Origin: CAVPCZ01 sp963702445
GTDB lineage: Bacteria; Bacteroidota; Ignavibacteria; UBA10030; UBA6906
DNA length: 64,000 nt
Reading direction: 5' to 3'
Assembly: GCA_963702445.1 (NCBI GenBank)
Contig: CAVPCZ010000010.1
Coordinates: 234,708-298,707, forward strand
A program made the position numbers and the translations under genes. Below the pieces are notes generated by a model. It was not told the DNA's origin, searched no databases, and saw only the letters and a program-made list of their open reading frames with translations. Shown here one piece after another: positions 18,834 to 29,055 of the stretch (its first letter is position 1; every line of letters begins with the position of its first letter).

Positions 18834-19967
18834 TCAGCCCCTGTACTCCCTCGTCACACGCCTGGTCAACAAACACGTGGTTTCATAAGGAATGGTGCCG
18901 GTTGCGGCGGCCAGATCCCAGGCGGTGATCCGGTCGCTGCCGCTCCGGCCTATCAACACCACCTCATCCCCGACCTCCACCCGGTCATCGGGCCCGACGT
19001 CAATCATCATCTGGTCCATGCAAATCGTCCCCACGACCGGATATCTCCGCCCCCGGATCAGTGCTTCCGCTTTGCCGGTAAGCAGCCGGGAATACCCGTC
19101 GGCGTAGCCGGCGGGAACGGTGACGATCGTGGTCGTCCGCCCGGTGAAGTATTTTCGGCCGTACGAGATGCTCGTGTTCGGCCCGACGGTCTTCACAAAC
19201 GCCGCGCGGGTAACAAGCGAAAGGACCGGCCGGACGGGGAAACGCTCGACCATCGCCCGGCCGGGAGGGTAGCCGTACAGCATAATGCCGGGGCGCACCA
19301 TATCCAGATGTGCGCCGGGCATGGTCATGATCGCGCCGCTGTTTGCCATGTGCCTCAGGGGGACGGTCACGCCTTCCCGCCGACAGCCAGGAGGAGTTCG
19401 GAAAAACGGCGGAGCTGCAGCTCGGCAAACCGGGTGTCGGGGTCTTCGGATGTCGCAAAATGGGAGTACACTCCCGCAAGCCGAAGAAGCGGCGACCGGG
19501 CGGCGCGCACAACGAGCGACAGAGCCTCTTCTGCCGGCCGGCCAAGCCGCCCCATACCCGTATCAACCTTCACCTGTACGCGGGCCGGGCTTCCGCTCTG
19601 CCGTGCCGATTGTTCGATCCATTCAAGGGCTTCATCGGAAACCAGCGTCATGTCAAGATCCGCCGCGAGGGCCTCCTGTATGGTTTCCGGAGCGGGCGTT
19701 TCAAAAACGAGTATCGGAGCGGTGATCCCTGCGGCGCGAAGCTCCAGACCCTCATGCACTCGCGCAACTCCCAGATGGCTGACGCCATGGCCGAGAGCTG
19801 CTTCTGCCATCCTGACCATACCGTGACCGTACCCATCCGCCTTCACCACCGCCATGATCGCAACGGAGGGCCCGACATAGGCGCGGACGGCATCGAGGTT
19901 GTGACGGAAGGCGGCGAGATCGATAATCGCCCGCGTCGCCCCCTGTATGGACGGTCATTTCCGGCAT
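18834..19967 (-). pseudogene. alr: Alanine racemase, frameshifted (probably sequencing error)
   Basis: PLP enzyme that supplies D-alanine for peptidoglycan. The PLP lysine motif is intact (IMAVVKADGYGHG), as are the catalytic tyrosine region SISYGRKYF, the GYADGYSR segment and CMDQMMIDVG. Two shifts are resolved: one extra G in the G5 run near 19937-19941, which separates MTVHTGATRAIIDLAAFRHN from its start, and one missing G near 19378, before GVTVPLRHMANSGA. They cancel, giving 378 codons. I start at the ATG at 19967; the ATG at 19958 is equally possible. It is divergent from the S9 peptidase gene. Confidence 0.9.
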
Positions 19968-20064
19968 AGATAGTGTAATATCCGGACCATTTTCCTCAAT
20001 CGCAAGGAATTGCAATTCAGTCCCCTTGTGTGTAATTTTGTTCGCAAAATCCCAGGAGCCCGAT

Positions 20065-22143
20065 ATGCGCCGTACCGCCTGTCTTCTTCTGATTCTGTTG
20101 GCCGCCCTCCCGGCATTCACGCAGAAGAGGCCCTTTACACATTGCCGACCTGTACCGCCTCAAAGGCGTCGAAGATCCCCGGTTCTCACCCGATGGCCGG
20201 CAGATCGCCTTCGTCGTGCAGGAGCATGATCTTGCCAGAGGAACCACCAATGCCGAGATCTATGTCATGCGTGCGGACGGCAGCGACATGCGGAGAATGA
20301 CGAACAATCCCGCCGCCGACACACACCCCCGGTGGTCTCCTGACGGACTATCCATCCTGTTCGTCTCGACACGCAACAACGGCTCACAGGCCTGGCTCAC
20401 TTCCCGCGGATGGGGGCGAACCCCGACAGCTGACGGATTTTTCCGCAGGCGTGGGCAACCCCATCTGGTCGCCCGATGGCACGACCATCGCCTTCGCGAG
20501 TGAGGTGTTTCCGGAATGCGCCGCCTCCGACAGCTGCAACAAGGCGATCACGGAAAGCCATGACCAAAGGAGCCGCTCCAGGCACACATGGCCGACCGGC
20601 TGCTGTACCGCCACTGGACTTCCTGGAAAGACGGCAGGCGTTCGCACATTCTGCTGTTCAATATTCAACAGAAAACGTACCGTGATCTCACGCCGGGGGA
20701 CTTCGACGCCCCCGCGTTCTCTCTCGGAGGCGTCGGATTCACCTTTTCTCCCGACGGCAGGGAGATCTGTTTTGTGGCCAACCGGGATCACAACGAATCA
20801 GAAACGACGAACAAAGATCTCTTTGTCGTTCCCGCGGCAGGCGGCGCCGTCGTGAACCTGACCGCCTCGAACTCCGCCTATGACGGCGATCCGGCGTATT
20901 CGCCGGACGGCAAATACATTGCCTACCGGAAGCAGACAGTTCCGGGGTACGAAGCGGATCGCTTTCGCATCGCCCTGCTGGACCGCGCGACAGGACAGAG
21001 CGTCGTGCTGACGGACGGGTTCGACAACTGGGTGAACGACATACAGTGGTCGCCCGATTCCCGGAGCATTCTCTTCACGGCGGATGTGCGGGGCCACGTG
21101 CCGCTCTATCGCGTCGACAGAACGACGCGGTCTATCGCACCGGTCATTGACCCGAAGGCCATCGACGCCTTTTGCCATCGCTCCGGGCGGGAAAGAAGTC
21201 GCTTTCACACGGCGCTCGGTCGGTGAACCGGCGGAGATCTGGAAAGCCGGCATGGAAGGCAAGAACCTCCGGCGGCTGACATTCTTCAACAAAGCCGATG
21301 GAAGACAGCGTCGATATCCGTCCGGCCGAAGAGCTCTGGATCCCCTCGCCCTCCGGCAAGAGCATCCACACGTTCATCGTCAAACCCTCCGGCTTCGATC
21401 CCGCCAGGAAATACCCGTTGATCCTCAATGTGCACGGCGGCCCGCAATCGCAGTGGGCCGATGCATTCCGCGGTGACTGGCAGGTCTATCCCGGTTCGGG
21501 GTACATCGTGGCATTCCCGAACCCCCACGGGTCCACCGGATACGGCCAGGAGTTCACGCCGGGATTTCCCGCGACTGGGGAGGAAAGGTGTACCAGGAGT
21601 GATGGCGGTGACGGATTCGCTGGCGCGACTTCCCGTACGTTGATGCCGGCCGGATGGGAGCGATGGGCTGGTCGTACGGGGGCTACATGATGATGTGGCT
21701 GGAAGGGCACACCGACCGATTCAAGGCGCTCGCCTCCATGATGGGAGTGTACAACCTCACGGCGATGCATGGGACGACCGAAGAACTCTGGTTCCCCGAA
21801 TACGATCTCGGAGGAACGCCGTGGGATTCCGATCTGTACGAACGATGGTCACCAAACAGGTTCGTCAAGAACTTCAAGACCCCGTGCCTGGTCATCACCG
21901 GAGAACGGGACTACCGCGTGTCCTATACGCAGAGCCTGGAGTTCTTCACCGGACTCCAGAAGCATGCGGGTGCCGTCGCGGCTCATCGTATTCAAGAACG
22001 ACGGACACTGGCCCACCGGTGTGAAGTCGATGCCGTTCTATTACAACGCCCATCTGGATTGGTTCCACCGGTATCTCGGCGGCGGCCCGGCTCCGTATGA
22101 CATGGAGAAGATGCTCCGGAATCAGGCCTTTGTGCGCGAATAG
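20065..22143 (+). pseudogene. S9 family peptidase (prolyl oligopeptidase type), frameshifted
   Basis: Secreted serine peptidase of the acylaminoacyl-peptidase / dipeptidyl-peptidase type, 693 codons when joined. A signal peptide (RRTACLLLILLAALPAFTQ) follows the ATG at 20065, which has CAGGAG upstream. Beta-propeller repeats are visible as RFSPDGRQIAFV, RWSPDGLSILFV, TFSPDGREICFV and AYSPDGKYIAYR. The hydrolase domain shows NVHGGPQSQW, the nucleophile GWSYGGYM, the Asp region VITGERDYRV and the His region NDGHWP. About six shifts, near 20140, 20405, 20540, 21175, 21565 and 21965, interrupt it; all catalytic parts are retained. Confidence 0.88.
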
Positions 22144-22147
22144 TACA

Positions 22148-23479
22148 GTGGAAAAGAGATCCACGGAAACGGAACTCCGTGCGTGGGTCGTGTCCGCGGA
22201 CATGGGCTACGGCCATCAGCGTGCCGTATTCCCGCTGCGCCACATCGCCGAGGGCGGCATTATTGCCGTCGGCCGCAACGACGCGGCCTCACCCGCGGAA
22301 CGCCGGCTCTGGTCGCGCATGCTCACCGCGTACGAAGGCCTCTCCCGGGCGCGCAGCATTCCGGTCATCGGCAAGTCGATCTTCACCATCCTGGACAGTC
22401 TGCTCCACATACCGTCGTTCTACCCCATTCGCAACCTCTCGCGCAGCACGTTTCAGGTGGATCTGCTCTCGTCTCTGCTCCGGAAAGGACTCTGCCGGGG
22501 GATGATCGACCGGATCGAATCGGAGCACCTCCCGGTCATCACGTCCTTTTTTGCGCCGGCCATCGCCGCCGACCGGAATGGCACACACCGGGTGTTCTGC
22601 ATCATCTGCGACGCGGACCTGAACCGCGTCTGGGTGGCAAAGGAACCGTGGGAGAGCCGGATCACGTATTTCGCCCCTTGCGGAAAGGCGGCCCAGCGGC
22701 TGAAGGCCTACGGGGTGCCCGAGGAACGGATCCTGCTCACCGGATTCCCCCTGCCGGAAGAACTGGTCGGTGGAGCGGACATGGCAACGCTGAAAGCCGA
22801 TCTCGGGCAGCGTCTCTTCTATCTGGACCCGAACAACCGGTTCTGGCCGATGCACGGGAAGAGCGTGGAACATTTCCTGGGGGCGGAACACTGCCGCTTC
22901 CGGCGAACGCGGAAGCTGACCATCACGTATGCCGTCGGCGGTGCCGGCGCACAGAAGGAAATCGGCGGCCGGATCGCCAGAAGCATCCGGTCGCACATCC
23001 TGGACGGTACTCTGCGCCTGCATCTTGTCGCGGGCACGAGACCCGAGGTCCGCGACTATTTTCTGTCCGTCAAGGAAGCCGTCGCCCCCGCATCTCAGGA
23101 CCTGCAGGTCTTTTTTGCAGACACGCTGCCGGACTACCTGCAGGGCTTCAATGCCCTGCTGCGCGAAACGGACGTTCTCTGGACCAAACCCAGTGAACTG
23201 TCATTCTACTCCGGACTCGGACTCCCGATCATCATGACCCCCACCCTTGGTTCGCAGGAGAAGTTCAACCGGAGATGGCTGCTGGAGATACAGGCGGGCA
23301 TGAGGCAGGATCCACCCGACTACACCGATCAGTGGTTCTTCGACGCCCTCTCCAACGGCCGCCTGGCGGAGATGGCCTGGTCGGGATTCCTCAAGGCCCG
23401 CAAGCTCGGAACGCAGAAGATCCTGCACGTGTTGCGCGAAGGAAAGATGCCGGCCGACACCTCCCCTGTCATCCGATAG
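22148..23479 (+). CDS. Glycosyltransferase-like protein (MurG/MGDG-synthase type N-domain)
   Basis: About 443 aa from a GTG at 22148, 5 nt after the peptidase stop. The opening WVVSADMGYGHQRAV resembles the N-terminal loop of processive glycosyltransferases (GHGHxxA in MGDG synthases). The middle has FCIICDADLNRVWV and a YGVPEERILLTGFPLP segment, as in that group. The C-terminal half has TYAVGGAGAQKEIG and WTKPSELSFYSGLGLPII, the position of the donor-binding motif in GT28 enzymes. I infer a soluble lipid or sugar transferase; the substrate is unknown. No membrane helix is evident. Confidence 0.6.
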   Translation: MEKRSTETELRAWVVSADMGYGHQRAVFPLRHIAEGGIIAVGRNDAASPAERRLWSRMLTAYEGLSRARSIPVIGKSIFTILDSLLHIPSFYPIRNLSRSTFQVDLLSSLLRKGLCRGMIDRIESEHLPVITSFFAPAIAADRNGTHRVFCIICDADLNRVWVAKEPWESRITYFAPCGKAAQRLKAYGVPEERILLTGFPLPEELVGGADMATLKADLGQRLFYLDPNNRFWPMHGKSVEHFLGAEHCRFRRTRKLTITYAVGGAGAQKEIGGRIARSIRSHILDGTLRLHLVAGTRPEVRDYFLSVKEAVAPASQDLQVFFADTLPDYLQGFNALLRETDVLWTKPSELSFYSGLGLPIIMTPTLGSQEKFNRRWLLEIQAGMRQDPPDYTDQWFFDALSNGRLAEMAWSGFLKARKLGTQKILHVLREGKMPADTSPVIR

Positions 23480-23483
23480 CACC

Positions 23484-23975
23484 GTGGCCGCGCCGGACGT
23501 CCCCGCAACCTCCGCCATCCGCTTCCTGCGCGACCGGCACATCCCCTTCACACCCCGTTTCTACCGGTATGAAGAACACGGAGGCACTCGCGTAGCATCC
23601 ACGTCGCTGGCTGTCAACGAACACGCGGTCATCAAGACACTGGTTCTGCAGACCGACACACGGATGCCGTTGATCGTGCTGATGCACGGTGACCGGGAGG
23701 TTTCGACACGACAGCTGGCCCGTGCGATCGGCGTGAAGCATGTCGAACCCTGTGATGCCGCCGCGGTAGTGCGCCTCACCGGTTACGTTGTCGGGGGGGT
23801 GAGTCCGTTCGGCACCCGCACCCGGCTTCCGGTCTACGTCGAACGGTCGATCCTTGCATTGCCGCGTCTGTTTATCAACGGGGGAAAGCGCGGTTTTCTC
23901 GTGGATATCCTTCCGGCGGACCTTCTGACGGCCCTCGAGGCGACGCCGGTGGACGTCGCGGTGATGCCTGCGTAG
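23484..23975 (+). CDS. ybaK: YbaK/EbsC-type aminoacyl-tRNA deacylase
   Basis: A 163-aa editing protein predicted to hydrolyse mischarged Cys-tRNA(Pro) or a similar species. The core HAVIKTLVLQTD contains the catalytic-type lysine, and VGGVSPFGTR is the family signature loop. The end FINGGKRGFLVDILPADLL is also typical. The start is a GTG at 23484, 4 nt after the previous stop, so the two are probably co-transcribed. It acts in the cytoplasm. Which amino acid is edited cannot be told from sequence. Confidence 0.85.
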   Translation: MAAPDVPATSAIRFLRDRHIPFTPRFYRYEEHGGTRVASTSLAVNEHAVIKTLVLQTDTRMPLIVLMHGDREVSTRQLARAIGVKHVEPCDAAAVVRLTGYVVGGVSPFGTRTRLPVYVERSILALPRLFINGGKRGFLVDILPADLLTALEATPVDVAVMPA

Positions 23976-24412
23976 GATCACATCCGTGTCACCTGCAATG
24001 TGCGCGGGATCATCGATTTGACCCATCAGCCTTCGGTTTTGCGTGCGCTGGATCACACGGAGGAGGTTTTTCGTGCCCGGGGGTTGTTTTTCGGCTCCGG
24101 GGATAGTATCTTTTCTCCACACTTCCCCGAACTCTCCACGCATCATAGCTGTTATAGAGACGTCTTCTCATGCACAAGATCTCTACACCAGGCGCTGTTT
24201 CGCAGGGCCCGCACGGCTGGCCCCGGGCGGCCGTTATGAGGGTGTACACGATCGCCGTCATGGATGACCGGGGAGACGGGCATCGTCAGCCGCCGCGTCT
24301 TCTCGAGTATCGCCGGTACGTGCACACGCAGTCCTACTCGCGCGCGGGCGGCGTCGTGCCGAGCCTCGTGCCACCGACAATCGACATTCGCATCTAGAAG
24401 GCGCGCAAGGTT
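23976..24412. other. 437-nt gap before apaG, no recognised gene
   Basis: The gap contains a 75-codon plus-strand frame (24170-24397) and a longer minus-strand frame, neither with a domain or a convincing ribosome site. Around 24084-24116 a TTG followed by TATCTTTT resembles the Bacteroidota -33/-7 promoter pattern and could drive the apaG-panD pair. I see no RNA gene or repeat. Confidence 0.4.
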
Positions 24413-24814
24413 ATGGAGCATTCATTCTTCATGCAGCCGTACGAAGCCACCACCGAGAATATCACGATTACCGTCCGTCCTGTCTACCTGGATGGCCAGT
24501 CGGAAGTCATCGGCAAGAAGTTCGTCTTTGCCTACTTCATACGCATCGAGAACAACAGCACCGCCCCGGTGAAACTCCTGCGCCGGCACTGGTTCATCCG
24601 GAATGCCCGGGATGAACTCCGCGAGGTGGAGGGTGAAGGCGTCGTCGGCCAGCAGCCCGTCATCCAGCCGGGGAAGGGGCACGAGTACAACAGTTACTGC
24701 GTGCTGGATACGTTCGACGGGAGCATGGAGGGAACATATCTGATGCGGCGGACGAATGGCGAGCTGTTCTACGTGGTGGTCCCCCGCTTCACACTCCGTG
24801 CCATGGGCAATTGA
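24413..24814 (+). CDS. apaG: ApaG family protein
   Basis: A 133-aa single-domain immunoglobulin-like protein. Diagnostic parts are FFMQPYEATTENITITVRP at the start, FAYFIRIENNST, LLRRHWFIRNA and the GKGHEYNSYCVLDTFDGSMEG block with its conserved Gly and Ser. It is known for effects on Co2+/Mg2+ sensitivity and AppppA levels in enterobacteria; the molecular role remains unclear. It directly abuts panD, so the two are co-translated. Confidence 0.92.
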   Translation: MEHSFFMQPYEATTENITITVRPVYLDGQSEVIGKKFVFAYFIRIENNSTAPVKLLRRHWFIRNARDELREVEGEGVVGQQPVIQPGKGHEYNSYCVLDTFDGSMEGTYLMRRTNGELFYVVVPRFTLRAMGN

Positions 24815-25222
24815 ATGCGAGCTGAACTCTACCGCCGCCTCCTGCGGGCCAAAATACACCGCGCACGCGTCACCGAAGCCAACCTGCACTACGAAGGAAG
24901 CCTTACCATTCCGCCCGACCTGCTTGCCCATGCGGGTATTCTGGAGTACGAGGCGATTCAGGTCTGGAATGTCACGCGCGGCACCCGCTTCGAAACATAT
25001 GCCATCACCGGCGAGGCGGAATCACGCGATCTTTGCGTGAACGGCGCGGCGGCCCACCTGGCCGGCCCGGGCGATATCGTCATCATCGCCGCCTTCGCGG
25101 ACGTTCCGGAATCGATGATCGAGGATTTCCGCCCGGTTATCGTGTTCGTCGATGATGAGAACCGCGTGGTGGAAACAGGCAGGGAAATCCCCGGCCCCCG
25201 GGTCCATATCCGCGGGTGCTGA
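24815..25222 (+). CDS. panD: Aspartate 1-decarboxylase proenzyme
   Basis: Makes beta-alanine for pantothenate and CoA by decarboxylating aspartate; the pyruvoyl cofactor forms by self-cleavage. The cleavage site Gly-Ser lies in LHYEGSLTIPPDLL, at the usual position (~residue 27). HRARVTEANLHYEG, VWNVTRGTRFETY, GAAAHLAGPGDIVIIAAF are family blocks. The length (135 aa) is normal. The ATG immediately follows the apaG stop. Confidence 0.94.
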   Translation: MRAELYRRLLRAKIHRARVTEANLHYEGSLTIPPDLLAHAGILEYEAIQVWNVTRGTRFETYAITGEAESRDLCVNGAAAHLAGPGDIVIIAAFADVPESMIEDFRPVIVFVDDENRVVETGREIPGPRVHIRGC

Positions 25223-25258
25223 ATCACACGCAGGAGTTGTTCCCGGCATCCAATCCAA

Positions 25259-25288
25259 CGCCTTCTGTTCCTTCCGGGACGGAAGGCG
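25259..25288. terminator. Hairpin between the convergent panD and porV genes
   Basis: CGCCTTC pairs with GAAGGCG, and an inner alternative CCTTCC/GGAAGG competes with it. It lies 37 nt after panD. The rest of the gap up to 25460 has no recognisable gene; an 82-codon plus-strand frame there shows no domain. Confidence 0.35.
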
Positions 25289-25460
25289 CTTCTGTCTCTG
25301 GCGGATCCCTGCGGCCGTTTCCGGAGCGGGAACGTGAAACCCGCCAACGTTTGCATTCGAGCGCTATCACCGGAGTTGCCGGACTGAGGTCTGGCCGGCA
25401 ACCACGAATGGATGCCGGCCGGGAAGATCCTGAGGCGGAACGGGTGCTGCGGAAGCCGGA

Positions 25461-26460
25461 CTAGAAGCGTATTCCCAGCGAGAACCTGTTGATGCTCGGA
25501 AGCAGATCGTACGTCGCGTAGGCATAGTCGATCACCACGCGTAGATCGCCCAGCGGCATGTCCACCCCCGCGCCGAAAGTCGCCCTCTCGGTGTCGTACC
25601 CGAAACGGTACCCCCCCCGCAGGTTGAAATACTGCAGGATGTTCAACTCCCCTCCGACGTTCAGCCGCTCATCATTGTCATTCGGATGGACCGCATCCAC
25701 CTCAAGCAGCAGCGACATATCCTCCAGCTTGACCGGCATGATGGAAACGCCCACCTGGAAGCGCAGGGGCAGCGCATAGTCCTCTCCCGCCAGCCGCGCC
25801 GGGGTCAGACGGTTGTAACTCATCGAAGGATCCGCGTCATATTTCACCGAAAGTTCCTGGCCGTCATACCGCATATCGCCGCCGAAGTTGGTCATGCTCA
25901 TCGCGATGGTGAGATCACGGAAATCGACATGATACTGTGTCCCGACATCGAAAGCCATCCCGGATGCGGTCTGGCTCCAGATCCGCTGGTTCACATATTT
26001 TGCCGTCACTCCCACGCTGAAATCCTCCGTCAGGCGGCGGGCGTACGTCGCGCCGATCATCATGTCGCGTGCGTCAAAGAACTGCCCGGTCCCCTCGGGC
26101 TCGAGCTCGGTGGTGACCTCCATCTTGTCCACGGACAGCAGGGCAACCGACAGACCGAACGAGCCGAACGATTCATCCGTCAGGACAACGGCGGCATGGG
26201 TAACGGCTCATCGATGCCCACCAGGATGTGTGGGAAAGATGGAGGTCGGCCGAAGGGACGTTGACAATGCCTGCCGGGTTCCAGAACAGGGCTGAGGCAT
26301 CGCGCACGTTTGCGACAACCGCCCCCCCGATGGCCGACGGCCGGGCGCCTGCGGGAATCTCCAGGAATTGCGCGCCGCTGGTTCCGAGATTCGGATTCTG
26401 TGCCCCTGCCGGCAACGCCGCCAGGACGATGACAATCATAATGCCTATGAGTGGTTTCAT
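25461..26460 (-). pseudogene. porV: PorV/PorQ family outer-membrane protein, one frameshift
   Basis: Outer-membrane barrel of the family that includes the type IX secretion attachment protein PorV. A signal peptide (MKPLIGIMIVIVLAALPAGAQ) is followed by AGARPSAIGGAVVANVRDASALFWNPAGI (a classic family block, given here in part) and later barrel strands ending in INRFSLGIRF with a terminal Phe, as expected for BAM substrates. One extra T near 26193 (minus strand) breaks the frame; removing it joins both halves (333 codons). It lies downstream of a secreted protein and a TonB receptor. As Ignavibacteria encode many PorV paralogues, a specific secretion role is not proven. Confidence 0.8.
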
Positions 26461-26520
26461 GACACACCCTCTCCTGCAAAGTGCTTCTGAACGTTCCCTT
26501 GGCGAGTGTTTCATCGGTCC

Positions 26521-29032
26521 CTACTTGATCACCGCAAACCGCCCGATCTTCTCGGCCGTAGTCGGTCTTCACCATGTAGATATACACGCCCGGTGCGATT
26601 TCACGATTTCCCGCTGCACGCATATTCCACGTCTCTGTTCCTGTGCTTCCGTCATGCTCGATGGTGGCCACCTTGTCGCCGTCAACCGTGAAGATATAAA
26701 TGGTACACTTCGGCGGGAGGTGGTTGAACTTCAACTGGCGTATCGGCTCGCGCCGCGTGCCGCGCGTGCCGAACTCCTCTTCATACAGTGAAGAGATCAG
26801 ATAGGGATTGGGCACGACTTTGACGCGATCCAGTTCATTCGCCACGCGTGCCGGATCAACCGCCGCCGGGGCCGTGGTGAACCGGAACCGGTCGGCATAC
26901 GTCACCTTCGCCCCCGGTAATGCATCGGCGGGAACGATGGACATCACCACGCCGTCATTCGTGACATAGGAAGTCCCGTAATACAACGGCCTCAGCGAAA
27001 GTACCCCGGTTCCGCCCGAAGCGACGGTCAACCCCGGGAGTATCAGAATCGAGTCCCCCGCTTCCGGCCGGGCATCGGCGCTCAGCGAACTATCCGTGAG
27101 CACCAGGCGCAGTCCGCTGAAGCGGATCGGCGCACCCGAGACATACGTCCCCGAATCCACCACCACCCGCGTTTGCAGGTCGAATACCCTGTACACGGTC
27201 GGCGACGAAAACGCGAGGGCGAACACATGCGCGGCCTCCGGCTTCACCGTGTCCACCGAGACGGTGATGGAGGATCGGAGGTTTCCCCTCACAATATCGT
27301 GTGTCGGCGCAAAGGTGACATCAAAGGTCTTTCCGCCGGCCGCCGGAATATCCATGGGCTGAACGGAAAACTGCACGCGCGCACTTCCGGTTCCCGTCTG
27401 TGTCACGTTCGAGGCGAGCACGGGAGTCCGGCCGATCGCGGAGGTTTGGGGTGTGGCAACGCCGAGATTGATGGCGTCGCGACTGCTGCCGCGCGGAGAC
27501 TCCAGGCTCGGCGTCGTGGAATCGCCGGCATCATAGGCTGTCACGGTATACCAGTACTCGAAGCCGTTCACCACCGAGGAATCCACAAAGGTGTACTGCA
27601 GTCCCTTGTTCGGAGCGATGGCATTGACCCTGTCATATGTCGCCAGCGGGACCGGATCCGGGCCTGTGGAGGGGAACTGGTTCCGGTCTATCTGGTCCCA
27701 GGTCAGTCCGCGATCCAGGCTCTTGTAAAGCCGGTATCCTTCAAAATCCAGAAGTCCGGTACCGAAGTCGCGCGAAAGCTCCGAGCGGTTGTCCCAGGAA
27801 ATGCGAACGGACCTGTCGCCGGGGAGAATGGCGACCTTCGGCGTTTCCGGGGGGCGGGCGCTCACATAGCCCGCCTCATGCAATGCATGCGCCTTCTCGG
27901 CGTTCGCCGTGAACTCGAGCAGGGAGTTGCCGGCGAGAAAGGCGGTCACAAATGTCAGCGTGTCGCCCGCATTCAGAATGTACGGCCCCGACGAGACATT
28001 CGACACCAGATCCATCCCGGTCACCGGGATGGTGTTCATATCGTCGAAATGCAGATCGGGGGCGTTGGCTCCGGGATGGAAGTACCGGGATCCGAGAGCG
28101 GAATTGTACAACGAGGGGGCGCTCGAGAGAACACCGAAGTGCACGCTGTCGGTCTCCATCGGAGCGTCGTCGTCATACAGATTGTAGTGCAGGTCGGTGA
28201 TGCCCCGCTTCACGCCGCCCACATCCGGCGTGCTCACCATCACGAGGCCGAAATACCCGGTGTTGGCGCCGGGCCATTCACTGCTCACGCCGTCGTCGTA
28301 GAAGTACACCGCCTGAAGCTGTTTGTCAAAGCCGATCCGGTCGTCGGCATATTCCTGCGCACCGCCGGGCACATCGCCGATATCCAGGTCCATGTACAGT
28401 CCGAAGTAGAGGCTGTCAATCCGGGATTGGGACCGGTTCACGATTTTGTACGTAAAGAAAAGCATGTCGCGCACGGCTTTCGCCCCGAAGGCGTAGCCAA
28501 TCTGATGCACCTCCAGGCCCAGCATCGGTTTGCGGTTCGTGGAGTCGTTGTAGACCGCATAGCTGTCCTGGTCGGAGACGAACACCGGCTGGCCGGCGGC
28601 ATTCTTGACGGGCCAGCCCGTGGCCGGCCAGGTGTAGGATTTATCGCTGAAGGCGATCTTGACTGAGTCGCGGTTGTGGTACCCCGCCGCGGCCTCCCAT
28701 TCTTCGCTCGTACGGAAACGGCCTGCAATGACGTTCCCCGGACGCCCCACCACAGGGTTGGCTCTGTAGATATATTCATGGCCGCTGCGGATCGGCCATT
28801 CCCCTCCTACACCCTGAGCGATCGTCGCAGGATACAGCTTGCCACGGTTTTCAAAGAAGAGCCCGATGTTGCTCTTGTCGTGCGTCCCTCCCGCCCGATC
28901 GCGCTGTGCATCTGGCTTTGCCAGCGCCCTCGCGCGCTCTGCCTGTTCACGCTCTTTTGATGATTGCGCCGCTCCGACAGTCCAGAACACCAGGAGCAGC
29001 CAGAGGAGTGCACGCAAATGCCGGTATCTCAT
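26521..29032 (-). CDS. Large secreted protein with FnIII-like region and FlgD-like/T9SS tail (late frameshift)
   Basis: About 837 aa after correction. It has a signal peptide (HLRALLWLLLVFWTVGAAQ), a first half that looks like a large beta-rich domain (FFTYKIVNRSQSRIDSLYFG), a fibronectin-type III-like segment (~residues 410-510, VRISWDNRSE...YWYTVTAYDAGD), and a C-terminal FlgD-like sandwich beginning RVKVVPNPY. As read, the frame runs on into porV. An extra C near 26555 explains this; removing it gives the ending EKIGRFAVIK with a stop at 26521. That Lys-terminated tail is usual for exported proteins of Ignavibacteria-type bacteria. Function is unknown. Confidence 0.75.
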
Positions 29033-29055
29033 GGTAATGGTTCCTTTGCTGGATG

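Noticed and set aside
24170..24397. 75-codon plus-strand frame before apaG
   Set aside because: No ribosome site, domain or coding-like composition that stands out from the surrounding gap.
27173..28666. 497-codon plus-strand open frame
   Set aside because: Antisense to the FlgD-tailed secreted protein, which has a signal peptide and domains.
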